This document shows positions 38,646 to 51,000 of a stretch of DNA of 64,000 bases, one piece after another. Within the stretch, counting starts at the first letter, position 1. Every line of letters starts with the position of its first letter. A program made the position numbers and the translations under genes. A model generated the notes under the pieces. It was not told where the DNA came from. It worked only from the letters and a program-made list of their open reading frames with translations, and made no database searches. This DNA is from Panonychus citri (taxonomy: Eukaryota > Arthropoda > Arachnida > Trombidiformes > Tetranychidae). The stretch is from NCBI RefSeq assembly GCF_014898815.1, contig NW_026515406.1, forward strand, positions 1,860,001-1,924,000. The letters run 5' to 3'.

Positions 38646-39298
38646 GCTTAGAAAAATGAATATAAAGAGCGTTTTCGTTTACTACTGTTATTGCACTGGA
38701 ATATCTCAATAAATCCAAAGGAACAATTTAAATTGTTGAAACGAAATTAGTTTTTTTATAACAAAAATGCAACAATTAATAGATTCAAATGTCCATTGAT
38801 GAAACTTTGTATTCCTTTGAGTTAATTGTTGATCAAATGTTAATTATGGTTAATAAGAAAAAATGAAGAAACAATTGTAATAATTTACTAAATTAACTCC
38901 TAATTGTCCAAATTGGAGGTGACACTTGATCAATATGATTGTTGACAGATTATCATTGGTGAAATTGTGTTGACACTAACATAATAATACGAGAGAAGAT
39001 AAAATTAATCAAGACGATTGTGATGACAATTTAACCAATGATAATTAAACTTACAAATCAACATTTACATAAAGGGTATTTACTTTAAAAACGTCCTAAA
39101 AAAGATAGCAAAGTAACAGGTAAAAGGTTAGATTAAATTTTACCTCTCACCTTTGCCTATGTTATAAACTAATATGATTGTTCATAGAAATAAGAAGAAG
39201 AAGCGAAATCATTTGATGTAAATATGATATTTCAATGGAAGAGTAAGAAAATTATTGGAAAGTAGATTATTGGAAAAGCGATAATATAACCTAATTAG
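38646..39298. other. Spacer between duplication copy 1 and the GPCR fragment
   Basis: AT-rich single-copy DNA. I see no coding exon, repeat array or RNA gene in it. Confidence 0.5.
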
Positions 39299-40063
39299 TT
39301 AGTTAATTGATAAAATGATGTTTATTTTTATTTCTCTTCTTAACAATAATAAGCTGAATATTTGATCAGCTTGACAATTAAAGTGTTGACACCAAATTAT
39401 TATAAATATAAATTCCAATAAAATTATGAATAAAACATTGAACTGAATTTGAGAGGACGAAAATTTTGATCTATTAACCAGCCAGAACAAGATGCTGTAT
39501 ATTGGAGTGAAAAGCGATACCCACCCGGAGACCTTGAAGTATTCATCCGATGAACAGTAAATCATGGCTGAAGAATCAATCACATTGAAGATACTTTGAT
39601 AAGTTAATGGTCCTTGGAGAGCGACTCGAATGACAATTGTTGTTAGAATAATGAGAATCAGCTTGACGGGTGAAAATTTCATATTCGATGGGCTGATAAC
39701 TAACATTTGTCGAATCTCAATGATCATTCTTATTCCAAGAAAAATCTCGGTGGAAGCTGGAATGATAAGCATGATCAATCCATTCCAAACCACCATGAAT
39801 ATGTAATAGTTAACCATTTGGATCGATCCGGAGGATGGACAAACCTTGAAGGGAATTGCTGCTGGAATGGCAAAGATAATCGATACGATTAAATTGATCG
39901 CAAATATTTTGACCAATGGTTGTTCAGTTATTCTGTTTGATTCCAATGGATAGACGATTGAATAATATTTATCCAGGGAAGTTACTAGGAAATAACATTC
40001 AACCATGTAACGAGTTATTCCAAGGATGAATGGGAAAAAAGATCCACATAAATATTTCTGGTA
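39299..40063 (-). pseudogene. Rhodopsin-family GPCR fragment (TM3 to TM7)
   Basis: One open stretch of 254 residues follows a possible acceptor (CATGAAATAG|TACCAG) at 40063; an in-frame TAG immediately precedes it. It begins with KYLCGSFFPFILG, the usual Cys at the top of TM3, then SLDKYYSIVYPLE, a DRY-like end of TM3 with Asp-Lys-Tyr. TM4 (AINLIVSIIFAIPAAIPF), TM5 (YYIFMVVWNGLIMLIIPAS), TM6 (LILIILTTIVIRVAL) and a degenerate TM7 (SLFTPIYSILFWLVNRSKF, without a clean NPxxY) follow. The arrangement resembles peptide receptors of the FMRFamide-receptor type, though the subfamily is a guess. No exon for TM1-TM2 is found between here and the multiplexin gene that starts 225 bp away. It is either a truncated pseudogene or the last exon of a gene whose upstream exons lie beyond the multiplexin. 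Confidence 0.65.
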
Positions 40064-40287
40064 CTATTTCATGATGGAAACTGAGGTGTTGATGCAAAAC
40101 GAGTAATCGTTGAAAATTAATAATTAAGAATTTGGTAAACAAAATAATCCAATTAACTTATCAAAACGATAAGTTAATGTGACAAATTAGCTTTTTTTAT
40201 GTATCAAAGGAAGGAGTTTATTGCTTTTCAGATTATATTTCAATTAGTTGATTGGAAAAGGATGATTTTGAAAAGTTAATAAAGTGA

Positions 40288-43200
40288 TTAATCAAATACA
40301 CTCTCAGCTAAATGATGATCGTTCTCCTCGTACATATCAATATCTCGTTTATCTCGAGTCATTTGATAATCTTCTTGACTTGTTGCTTCGACGCAAAGTA
40401 CAATCAACTGATTTGAACATTGGACCTTTTTTTGGTCCAATAGTTTTCCATGTAATAAGGAGCTTGCAAATCCAAACTTTTGTTGACTATTTGAGTGCCA
40501 AGCGTCACAATAAGAGTCCACGTCTCGAGCACCTAGTTTATCAGCTCCGTGCCAAATGAGCTTTTGTGGCCTGTGGTTGAATTAAAAGGGTCAACTTTAA
40601 GTTCAATTTAAATTCAATAATAAATGAAAAAGATTACTTACCATATACTGTCGGCGAGAACGCTTCGACCATCAAACGAATAGATTCTCGAAGGAAATAG
40701 GAAAGGTCCACCTGATCCGATGAACAAGTCACGCCAAGAATTGAAAAGAACCTCACCCTGTACAAAAATAAGTCGAAAATGTTATTATTTTGTTATTTCA
40801 GGAACTTTGACTCAATTTACTTTCAAATTTACGATCGGTAGTTTTGCATCTTGTATACGAACGATACTGTCGAGGTTTTGTAATCGAGAAGCTAAAAATG
40901 CCCTGAAGGTGCCCTTTATATTATATCGGCGAGATTGTCGATAGCATTCATAGTCAACACCACGAATTCCTTGCATATCCCCCGAATAAGGTTGATTTAA
41001 AGCTGCCATTCGAAGTTTCTTTTGGGTCTAAATTCAAAGTGGGCAAATATTATAATGAGAATAGTTTAAATCAAATTAATTCGAGACAAAGTAACCTTTT
41101 CAATCCTATCGTCTAATGTTTGATCAAATTTCGGCTTATAAGTGACCAAAGGAGATGTGACCTGAGAGAAAGAATAAAATTAGGTTAGATAAGCTCATTT
41201 TTCTCTCTTCTGATTTACCGTTACCTGGACGTTTTCAGTTTCTGCTTCGACCATCGATCCAAGCTGAAAAGTAATCGAGAAACAATTTAATTGAAATGTT
41301 TAATTCTCTTTCCAATGTCGACTAACCGAAACGTATTGCCATCCACCATTGACTCGGACTAAGAGCGCTTGTTCGTCTATGATGAAACAGAGTGTTCCAA
41401 CAGAATTGATCGAAGTCATTCGTCGCAAAGAGGCCATGTCTTTTACGATAACCGCCTGATCTCATTTAGATACAATAGATTAGAAATCGTTTGGTAAAGG
41501 TCACATTAACTACTCACTCCTGGAATGACATTTGGTTTATCGCCTTGTGATTCGTATTGTCCAGTTTGACCTGGGGGACCTGGAGGACCCGGAGGACCTG
41601 GTGGGCCTCTGATCGATTCTTAAAATGGAATGAAGGGAATGTTCGATGAATTTTCGCATCGAGAGCTTTTTACTTACCTGATGCTTGTTTGATGGAAGAT
41701 TTTAGATCTTTTAAATCTCGATTCATTTCTGATAAAAAGTGAGAGGAAAAATGAACTTTCAATTGATTGTTAACAACAATTAGTATCTAACCTTTGGGCC
41801 ACTTAGTATTTTCCAGCCACGATAAATCAAATTCACTTGGTGGTGAGGACCAGGGCCAGGTAAGCCCTGAAACTCTTCCCTGGTGGCCCTGGGCCCAGGA
41901 TGACCAGTGCCAGGGGTCCGAGGACCAGGAAGACCAGGGCCCTGAACTAGATGCTGGTTAATAAAATTGATGTTTTAAAATCTTAATCAACAGAAAAACA
42001 CGCAAACCAGCTGAATTACCTGATTGTATAGCCTGATTTATATTCATCGATTTCAAAACAGATTCCAAGTTGTCTATACTTCCGGGTGGGCCTATGGGAC
42101 CTTGTTCACCCTGTGAGAGTAAGGTAGACATTAATACTAAATAAACTTGCCCTTAGAAAATAAATTCATGGATTAACATGATACTTGAATATGTGAATAC
42201 ACTAATTACCTTGTCCCCTTTTTGACCATCAATACCCTGAATACCTCGTTCACCAGGTTCACCTGGAAAACCGTCCATTCCAGGCTTACCTGGTGGGCCG
42301 ATTTCTCCTCGCGGGCCGGTAATATAAACGATACCGTCCTGAATTTCGAGTTAAAATAGAAAATAGATCATATGAAATTCTTCAAGACATGAAACAACAA
42401 AGTTCTAAGTGAAAAAATCAGTTATTTAATAAACAAAATCGAAACTAAAAACCTACCTCTCTATGAACTAGCCCAGAGGTGCCTGGTAAGCCCGGATCTC
42501 CTTTTTCTCCTTTAAGTCCATGGACAATTTGATCAATATTTATTTGTTTCTGATCAATTTTTTGCTAGAAATTCAAATGAAATCTTAAATTTCAAGTTAC
42601 ACAACAAATTAAAAACGAACCTCAATTTGACTCTAGAAAGAAAAGAAAATTAAATAATTATTGCTTAATTTTTACTCGATTAATCAATTGAATTGAGCAT
42701 AAACTTACCCAAATTTGTGTTAAATTAACCAAACCAGGTAATCCAGGAGCTCCCGATGTCCCTGGTAGTCCTTTTTTACCTGAAATAAGAACATGGATAA
42801 TAAATTAAATAAACACAACTTAAAGTGTTGAAATTTGCTCACCTCTTCGACCTCTTTCACCTTTGCTCCCTCTTTCGCCCTGTTAAAATAATTTTAATCA
42901 GTTAATCTTAAGATAATTTGATTAGATAATAAGAGAATCAAGTTTCTACCTTAATCAATATTCCCTTTCCATCAACAACTATTCCAGGAGGGCCAATTGG
43001 ACCTCTTTCTCCTTGATCCCCTTTAAGTCCCTTAGGACCAATTGGACCTTCGATACCTTGATCACCCTTTTCTCCGCGAGGGCCTGGAGGGCCGATAATT
43101 CCTGGTTCACCTGATGAAATTGTTAAAATTTTATTGAAATTGACCACTAAAACCAAAACCGACTTAGTTAAAACTGACCAATGTCCCCTTTTGGTCCAAC

Positions 43201-44403
43201 TACTGAATATGAATACTCTTCAGTATCCTGAGGATCATCAATTTCAAATCTATGTGGATGTCGAAGTGCAACTGCTTGTTGACATCCGCCTGGTTCTCCC
43301 TGTGATTATAAAAGTTTGTCGTTAATTAATTGGACTAATTATCCTTTAAAGTTTGCCTTTTCTCCTTTTGCTCCATCTAAGCCAATCGGTCCTTTAGGCC
43401 CCGAATCTCCAATATCACCCTTGGATCCTTTACCTCCCCGATGACCAGAATCTCCCTTTTTCCCTGAATCACCTTTATCTCCTCTTTCGCCCTTTTGACC
43501 ACTTCGGCCCATCGGACCTGGAGGGCCCACGACTCCCGATCCCTACAAAGAAAAAATATCTTGATTACACTAGAACTAGAATTTCAGTCAATTCTTACAC
43601 TTTGATAAATCGAATCACTCAAAGTCCACTCATCAAACCTCGATAATGATCCTGGAGGTCCTGGTGGGCCTGGGGGCCCATCTAAACCTTTTCTCCCGTC
43701 TTTCCCCTGAAAATTCAATCTCATGTTATACAGAATTTTTCAAATTCTTTCAATCAATTAATAATCTCTTACCCTTAATCCCGGAGGGCCAGGAAGTCCT
43801 TGTGGACCTTGGTCGCCTTTCTCACCTTTTTCCCCTTCAGTCAAATGTATCTAGAACCCAAGAATCAACAATAGATTATTAGAACTTTTCTATTATTATT
43901 ATCTTGATTATTTCAATTAAGTTATTTTCAACAATTAATGAATAGAAACAGTTAACCAAAATAATTTAAGTTGAAATTATTACAGAATTATTCAAGAATC
44001 TAGTAAATGCAAGAAAAGAGATACGATTTGTAATTATAAATCATTGTTCAATTAAACTTTTATCGAGGAAAATTTAAATTGTTATTCTATTTCAGTCAAG
44101 CTTAATTCAATTAAATTCTGATTTGCTTGATTACTTATTACTTATCATGAACTTGATCAACGACAAATTTAGGTTATAGATGATTATCTTGTGTCTCGAA
44201 TAATTATTTGATTCATTTCGAACTCAGTTTAGCAAAATCGAATCTGGTCATTGAATAGATTTATGAATGTTCGAAAATATTAAAAGTTCGAATAGAACAA
44301 CTAGTTCTTCTCATTACTTTTGATAATCATGGTAAAAGAAATTGAAATAACAGTAACTTACCATTAGATGAATTAGTCCAATTAGAAAGTGTGAATAGTT
44401 CAT
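40288..44403 (-). CDS. Mp: Multiplexin: compact collagen XV/XVIII-type protein with endostatin domain
   Basis: Basement-membrane collagen with 21 coding exons on the minus strand and 765 residues, all phases consistent. Exons: 44403-44362, 43850-43773, 43706-43599, 43542-43357, 43299-43179, 43110-42950, 42879-42843, 42779-42709, 42632-42621, 42564-42457, 42338-42210, 42110-42020, 41953-41792, 41728-41678, 41618-41518, 41455-41327, 41263-41225, 41161-41096, 41027-40821, 40757-40642 and 40570-40288. A signal peptide (MNYSHFLIGLIHLM onward) leads directly into Gly-X-Y blocks with interruptions (residues about 18-486). The trimerisation domain follows (about 487-529; SVGTLCFIIDEQALLVRVNGG), then a hinge, then endostatin (about 565-750; GDMQGIRGVDYECY, GTFRAFLASRLQNLDSIV, LFNSWRDLF). 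The four endostatin cysteines are present. The N-terminal His zinc ligands of vertebrate endostatin appear absent (LRMAALN where human has LHLVALN). No laminin-G/TSPN domain precedes the collagen. The start is fixed by an in-frame TAA 18 bases upstream. Confidence 0.93.
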
Positions 44404-44543
44404 TTTGTGTAGTAAAATTTACTGAAAAAGTTGTAAGAAAGTTTAGAAAAATATTTAAATGCGAAAAGTTGAATGAATTTTATTCGAGGTCATTTACGAT
44501 AAATTTCCTGGGTGAGTTCTAGTTGTCGAGTTGCATTTCTGGT
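44404..44543 (-). promoter_or_regulatory. Probable 5' UTR exon and intron of the multiplexin gene
   Basis: On the minus strand a candidate exon, 44543-44498, lies between TTACAG and GTAAATG. An intron of 76 bp ends in a pyrimidine-rich CTTTTTCAG, with the start-codon exon beginning at 44421. The candidate exon is open in one frame, but the start exon has an in-frame stop before its ATG, so it would be untranslated. It needs transcript support. Confidence 0.45.
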
Positions 44544-45034
44544 CTGTAACATAAATAGACAAATAAGTTAATGGTCAGTGGAAAAGGTAAATTAACTTGT
44601 AATCAGTCTCATGGGTCAGTTAATTGCTCAGAAATCGAGTGATCAATTCAATTTAAAGTAGTCAAAGTTTATTAATCATCAGCATGGACTAGAAATGTAA
44701 TATTTGATTACTAAATAGAAGCAGATTATTATCATCATGTATCGTTGAGATTACAATTGAGATTCATGAACACTAAGAAATTACTGTTCATCTAACAAGT
44801 TTGATTAAGCAATTAAGAAGCAGAATTAATCATGTTCGGGTCTTTTGGAAGACGAGTAATACAATATCAGTGAGAATGAAAGTTTATCAAGAAAGGATGA
44901 TTAGGTAAATAGGAAACGGAAGAGAAGCAAATCCTTTGAGGATTTTAATAAGAGAGAAAAGAAAGAAAGAGAAAGATGAAGATGAAAGATGATGAAAAGA
45001 ACAAAAAAAAGTTTATGAATCAGCTTGTTACTCA
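44544..45034. other. Region 5' of the multiplexin gene
   Basis: About 490 bp of AT-rich sequence between the multiplexin 5' end and duplication copy 2, including a purine-rich stretch (44930-45010). It may contain the promoter. I see no convincing TATA/Inr pair. Confidence 0.4.
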
Positions 45035-48000
45035 ATTCAATCATGTCGTACACAGATTGACAGTTATTCAATAAGAGATGATGGAGAGGAGGAAGATGAA
45101 GATTGGGAAGATGGTGAGAGTGAGAAACAAATATCAAGCTGGATAAAAACAGTTTTCATGAATCACATTGAAAATCATAAGCAATCATGCAATTCATGAG
45201 TAATCAACATTCAGAGTGACAATTAATGTTCAATTGAATCATGTAGATGAAACAATGTTGATGATGAAGCAGTTTGATCAACACTGATTGTTATGAATTA
45301 TAAACAATTTGATTGTAAATAAAAGTTAATGAATCAAAACAAAAGGAGAAGAAAAAAAAGTTTAAATTCAAATATTTACATTTGTCTTGATTGTCTTGAT
45401 TAGTGAATTGATTGTTGTTACTGTTGTTGATCAGCTAATGAAAACTAATGATAATACAACATGATTAAGCTCATTAACGGTTTTAACAATTTAATTGATT
45501 GTGTTAATCTTACTCCCAAAATGTTAATCTAATCAATTCAACAAACAATTGTAACCATTTGGTTTTAATCATGATAATCATCAACAATGAACAGTAATCA
45601 ATGGACAGTAATCACTTATTGAGATGGATTAATTTACTTTCATCATCCAAGGTTATTCAATCCAAATTCAATGTCAGGTCCCAATGTGACTTGATTAGCT
45701 AGTTAGTTAATCAAACTATCATCATCATCATCATCATCACCATCATCAACCTCCTCTCAACCTTAATCATCTTCAGCTCTTAGCCTAAAGGCTACTAACT
45801 ATATATTGTTTGTTAATTGATTTACTTTCTGTGCATTGTAACAATTGCAATGTAATTGTATTGACTGATTATATTTGAGTTGATTGTTACGACAAGATGA
45901 TGATGTTGGTTATAATAAAAAAAGATGAGGATGATTAGTCGATGAAGATGATGTTGATTGAAACGTATTTAAGGTTTGTATTATCATTATGATTTGTACC
46001 AATGGACTAAGAAAGTTGAACCAATTAATTGTTATCATATGGACGTGATCAGTTTAACTAAATCAGCTAAAAACAGGAAGAGGATCAAGATGAAGATGAA
46101 GATGATGATGATGATGATCAAGCAAAAGGAATAAAACTAAACAAGAACCCAGAGAGATGATGAGGATGAATGTTCCCATGTGAATAAAAGGGAAAATATA
46201 TATAAAAATGGCCGCAAAAATGACGAATTAAAGGTTGAAAGAAGAAAAAAGTTCTTCGAATTTTTTTTTTCGATACATTTTCAGATTCTATTGGTTATAT
46301 CTGTTCCAATAGGATGAAGTTCAGGAAATAATCCCCATGAGTTTATATCCATTGGAAGATAAAAACTTTATATCTCTGTTTGTTGTTTGTTGTGTTTACC
46401 TTTTCATGATGATAATTGCAATTACCTTGGTAAAGTTAGTTAATTGGTAACAAGATCAACAATCAGGCAACAAAGTAACACAACTTAATGGTCATCTCAA
46501 AGGATGACCAGTTCTAAGTATTTATTATTTACATTAATTTGATTTTTAATCGAATCATTTTCAACTGTTATCATTAACTTACAGGTTCAAGATGATAATG
46601 ATAATGGTCAAGAATATGTGAGTTTGTGATGATTAGAAAAACGGACAATCAACATAATCACAAGATTAAAGTTATCATTCAGTTATCGCGAAGCTTAATT
46701 ATTATTTTCATCTTCATCTTTTTGTATCATCATATTGCCAATCATATTCATCTTTATCATGTGTTGGTTAAAGAGACAGTCGGTCAACTGGTCAGTTGAG
46801 TTTGATAGCTTAATCCATTGGAGGATTAAAAAGGTCAACAATCAAAAGGAGATAATCATAATCATCGTCGTAGTCTAACAATCAAGCAATATTCATTGAT
46901 ATTGTCATTGGTTTAGACTAAATCATTAATAATCTCAATTGGGAATTGAAATTCTAACAGTTATCAACCAATTTAACAGGAAAAATTTACTGAAATTGTT
47001 ATTGAGAAAATAAAAGAAAAGGAATCAATTAATTAACCATAATCAATGTTAAGAGATGAGAAATTTAATCAGTCTGAAAGGTAGAGATGATGATCAATCA
47101 ATGATTGATTAGTAAATTGTTGTTGTATCAGAAGTCAAGAAGAAAAGTTTCAAATGTAACTTTTATCATCTAGAAAACAAAGTTACATATGAAATAATAT
47201 CCTCGGAAGTGGGAGTAAGATGATGAGGGTGAGATGAAGGTAGAAAATTATTGATCTTCATCAAGAGATACATCAATATAGATGCCAAATAATAATGATG
47301 ATAAAAATGAAGATGAGAAGTTCTTTCTCTTCCTCTCTCGTTCTGTGATTGAGGTAGAGAAGAAAAAAGTTACCATGAAAAAAGATGAAAAAAAAGTTCA
47401 TTGGAAATGAGAATCACGTTCATGTGGACTAACATTTAGCTATCATAAGCTAAATAAAAAAACAGGTTAAATCAACGTAAGAAATAATAAAAATACATGA
47501 GGAGGTGAGGGTGGGGTGGGAGAGGAAGAGATTCCTCAAGATATTAATACATCTCTCTCTCTCTCTCTCTCTCTCTTCACCTCATCATCTTCATCCAAGC
47601 GATCAAATTAGCAAGAAAAATCTTCGTCAGCATCTTGATGAGGATAAAAGAGGAGGCGGTGGGTAAATGGTGGCGGTGGATAATCATCATCACCATAAGG
47701 AGGTAAAGGATAAACTCTGATTTTTTATATAAATCTAATATTATATCAATCACAATTTATTTGATCACAATTAGTTAAGTTTTTGCTCTCTCTCTCCTGT
47801 TAATGATTACACAGAGCGGAGGATAAAATGATTGATAATCAATAATGTTGAAACCCACTCCGCCGTCACCATCCTCTCTCCTTTACAACAATTTGTTTAA
47901 CTATCACTAAAAATCAGTGAATGATTTATGATCAATTTTGATTTGTTTTTGTTTTCAATTGAAATCATTTTCTCATTCACATTGTTTTCAACGACAATTT

Positions 48001-51000
48001 AAATTGTAATCAACTTCATTCATTTCTTATTAGGTTCTTACTTTCAATACTTTAAAAACTGAGATCTTATGACTCTGATAATACAGAGTGGGAGGAGCAG
48101 GACTTATGATAACCCACTGTTGTTTCATGCAATTATTAGGATAATTTCATGTTGAGTGTTAAATTGCTGTTAAACTGATTTCATTTGATTCGAAACTTTT
48201 TTGATACTTTTTTCACCTTCCACCCCTGTGACCATTATAGAGAGTGGGCTGGTTTTTATTAGTATTTGATATTCTGGTGACATATTCGAGGTATTCAGAA
48301 CTTTTTTTACTTTTTCCTTTTTCTCTTCGAACTGATAAAAAGGTCAAAGGGGGGTAAGCAGAAATATTGAAACATTTATCCAACTTCGAACCTGATAGAA
48401 CTTTTTTTCTCTTATTCTTTTTATCGAGTTGTATTAAAGAGGAAAATGTTTAATGAAATGGAATCAATTTAAATCATATACAGCCATCGACTTTGAGTTT
48501 GCAACCACTTTTAATTTACTCGCGACGATAATGATAATCAATGAGAGATTAAGTTAACCCAAAGATAATAATCAATGTCATCTCATTCAACTGGTGTTAT
48601 CTTTTCAAATGGCCATCCGATTAGATTTATCTTTGACTAATTATCAGTAACTGCGCGAGTAAATTAAAAGTGGTTGCAAACTCAAAGTCGATGGCTGTAT
48701 ACAATTAATGGATGAATTTCAAATTTGAACCCACTATTGATTATTATCATTAACAGAATTTTTCACGATCAAATTATCTAATCAATTGATTGATTTGTCG
48801 AGGAAATTTTTTCTTTCACCTCATGATAGTTAATTGTGATTCCATTGAAATTTTCATCTAATTCACTGTTTTTGTAGAAATGAAATTAGATTTGATTTGA
48901 TTTGATTTGATTTGATTTGATTGTGTTAATGACATTTTCATGTTGACTTTTTTTCACTCACTTAATTTACAATCACAATTTGTTAGATAATTAAGAGGGA
49001 TGATGGTAATTGTGACAGCAAAATGATAATTGATAATGAACAGTTAATCAGATAATCAGTCAAACAATTGAATGTAAATTTAAATTAATGAACAGCAAAT
49101 CAACTAATTGTTGATGTCACTTTCAAAATGAAAATGTAAACAATGAAAAGGTAAACAGCTTTAACTGATTGATTGTAATAATTAATTGATTGCGATAAGT
49201 ATTAGATTATGTGTACACATCCATTGATGGATTAACAACAATTAACTAGCCCTAAATAATAATAAGGACACTTAAAGTTGATCAAAGAGTGAAAATTAAT
49301 TATATAAAACATAAAAGTGTATCAATGATTAATCACCTTAATCAAAAAGTAATCAAATCGAGAGGCAAAAAATCAATATAATCAAGTTAACCAATGAATT
49401 TAATCAATTTAAACACAAAAATGAACCAAAAATATTGATCACTTGATACTTTTAATGTTTCATGACAATTAAATAAATGATGAAAATCCATTTCAATTAA
49501 ACAGATCACAACTTAATCCACCTTGATGATTAATCTGAATCAGTCTCAATCCATTATCATTTGTGTATCAAATTTCATGAGAGCAAAAAAAGACAAATCT
49601 AAGCAAAAAGATGATGATGATGATGATGATAAATATCATCTCCATCCTCATCCTTTTGCTATGAAAAAGATGAAAAAAACATAACTTAATACAAGGAAAC
49701 CATTAATTTGAATTAACGTTAAACAAGATACATTATTAATACACTTTAACAGTAAACTTGACCAACTAACTGGACATTCATCAATGTTTATCACAGATAA
49801 ATGAAGATAAGTGACAGATAATCATCTTGAGGATGAGGATGATAATCATCATGCTTGAGATGATAACTCAAGACTTTGGTGTTTTTTTGGTTACCTTTTT
49901 GATTTAACAACCATAACAAATGGACATTGGTCAAATTAAACTACATTAATTATAAGTGATTAATATTATCACAATCAAATAATGACCACAATCAATATAA
50001 GTCTTATCATCTTCATCCATCTTCATTTTAATCATCATCTTCACCCTCAGGGTTTTTTGCTCATCATCAAAACATCAATCAATTGATTGATTTAATTTCC
50101 TTTTCCTAACTTTGATTGTTATTATGATCAATTTTGATATTTTTCATAAGATAATCATGATTAACTAATAACGACATTGGGTAATTAATTATCATCATCA
50201 GATGAGAATCAACAATTTAGATTTAGTTATTCAACTTAATTGTTATTTTAATTTTTCTGTCTAAATGTTGATTCAATTTGAGATTTTACAATTGAATTGT
50301 AATTGGATTGAAGTTTAATTTCCTGTTAAATTTGTTGATTATCGTCATTTATTACTTGATTGTTTAACTATTAACTTTAAATTTTAAATTGCAGCAATTT
50401 AATGATAACCATTAAGAATGGGAATCTATTAAACAATCAATTCCAATTGTGATTAAGATGATGAGGTAAATTAAAAACAATTGTTATGTTAATTATTAAA
50501 CATGTTGATTAACAATCAACATTTTTAATCAGTCACAATACGTGTAAAAACAAAGTGATCACAATTAAGCAAGTTAATCAATCTAATTACTTTCCAATCT
50601 TAATGATTAAATCCTAATCATCATAAATCACATTCAGTTGTATAAATTGAGAATCATTTAATTGTTTTTTATGTAACAATTAAGAGACACAAATAAACAC
50701 AAAGAAAAAAGTGATCAAGTTAATTATCTAAATGTTAAGAATTGAATTAAATCAAGCAAAGATTTAATTGTTACACAAAAAAAGAAATGATGAAAATTAT
50801 AATTACAAGAATTGAAAGAAAAGGATAATAATTAGAGTTGATTACTTTCCATTAGGATTAATTTTCTCAGTTGATTAGGATTAAATTGTCTGAATATTAC
50901 AAAATACTAAAGTGATTGCTAGTGAATGCGATTAAAACAATTAATTGATTGTAAAATAACAACAATCAAAACTAATCAACAGTTGAAGCAGAAACAACAA

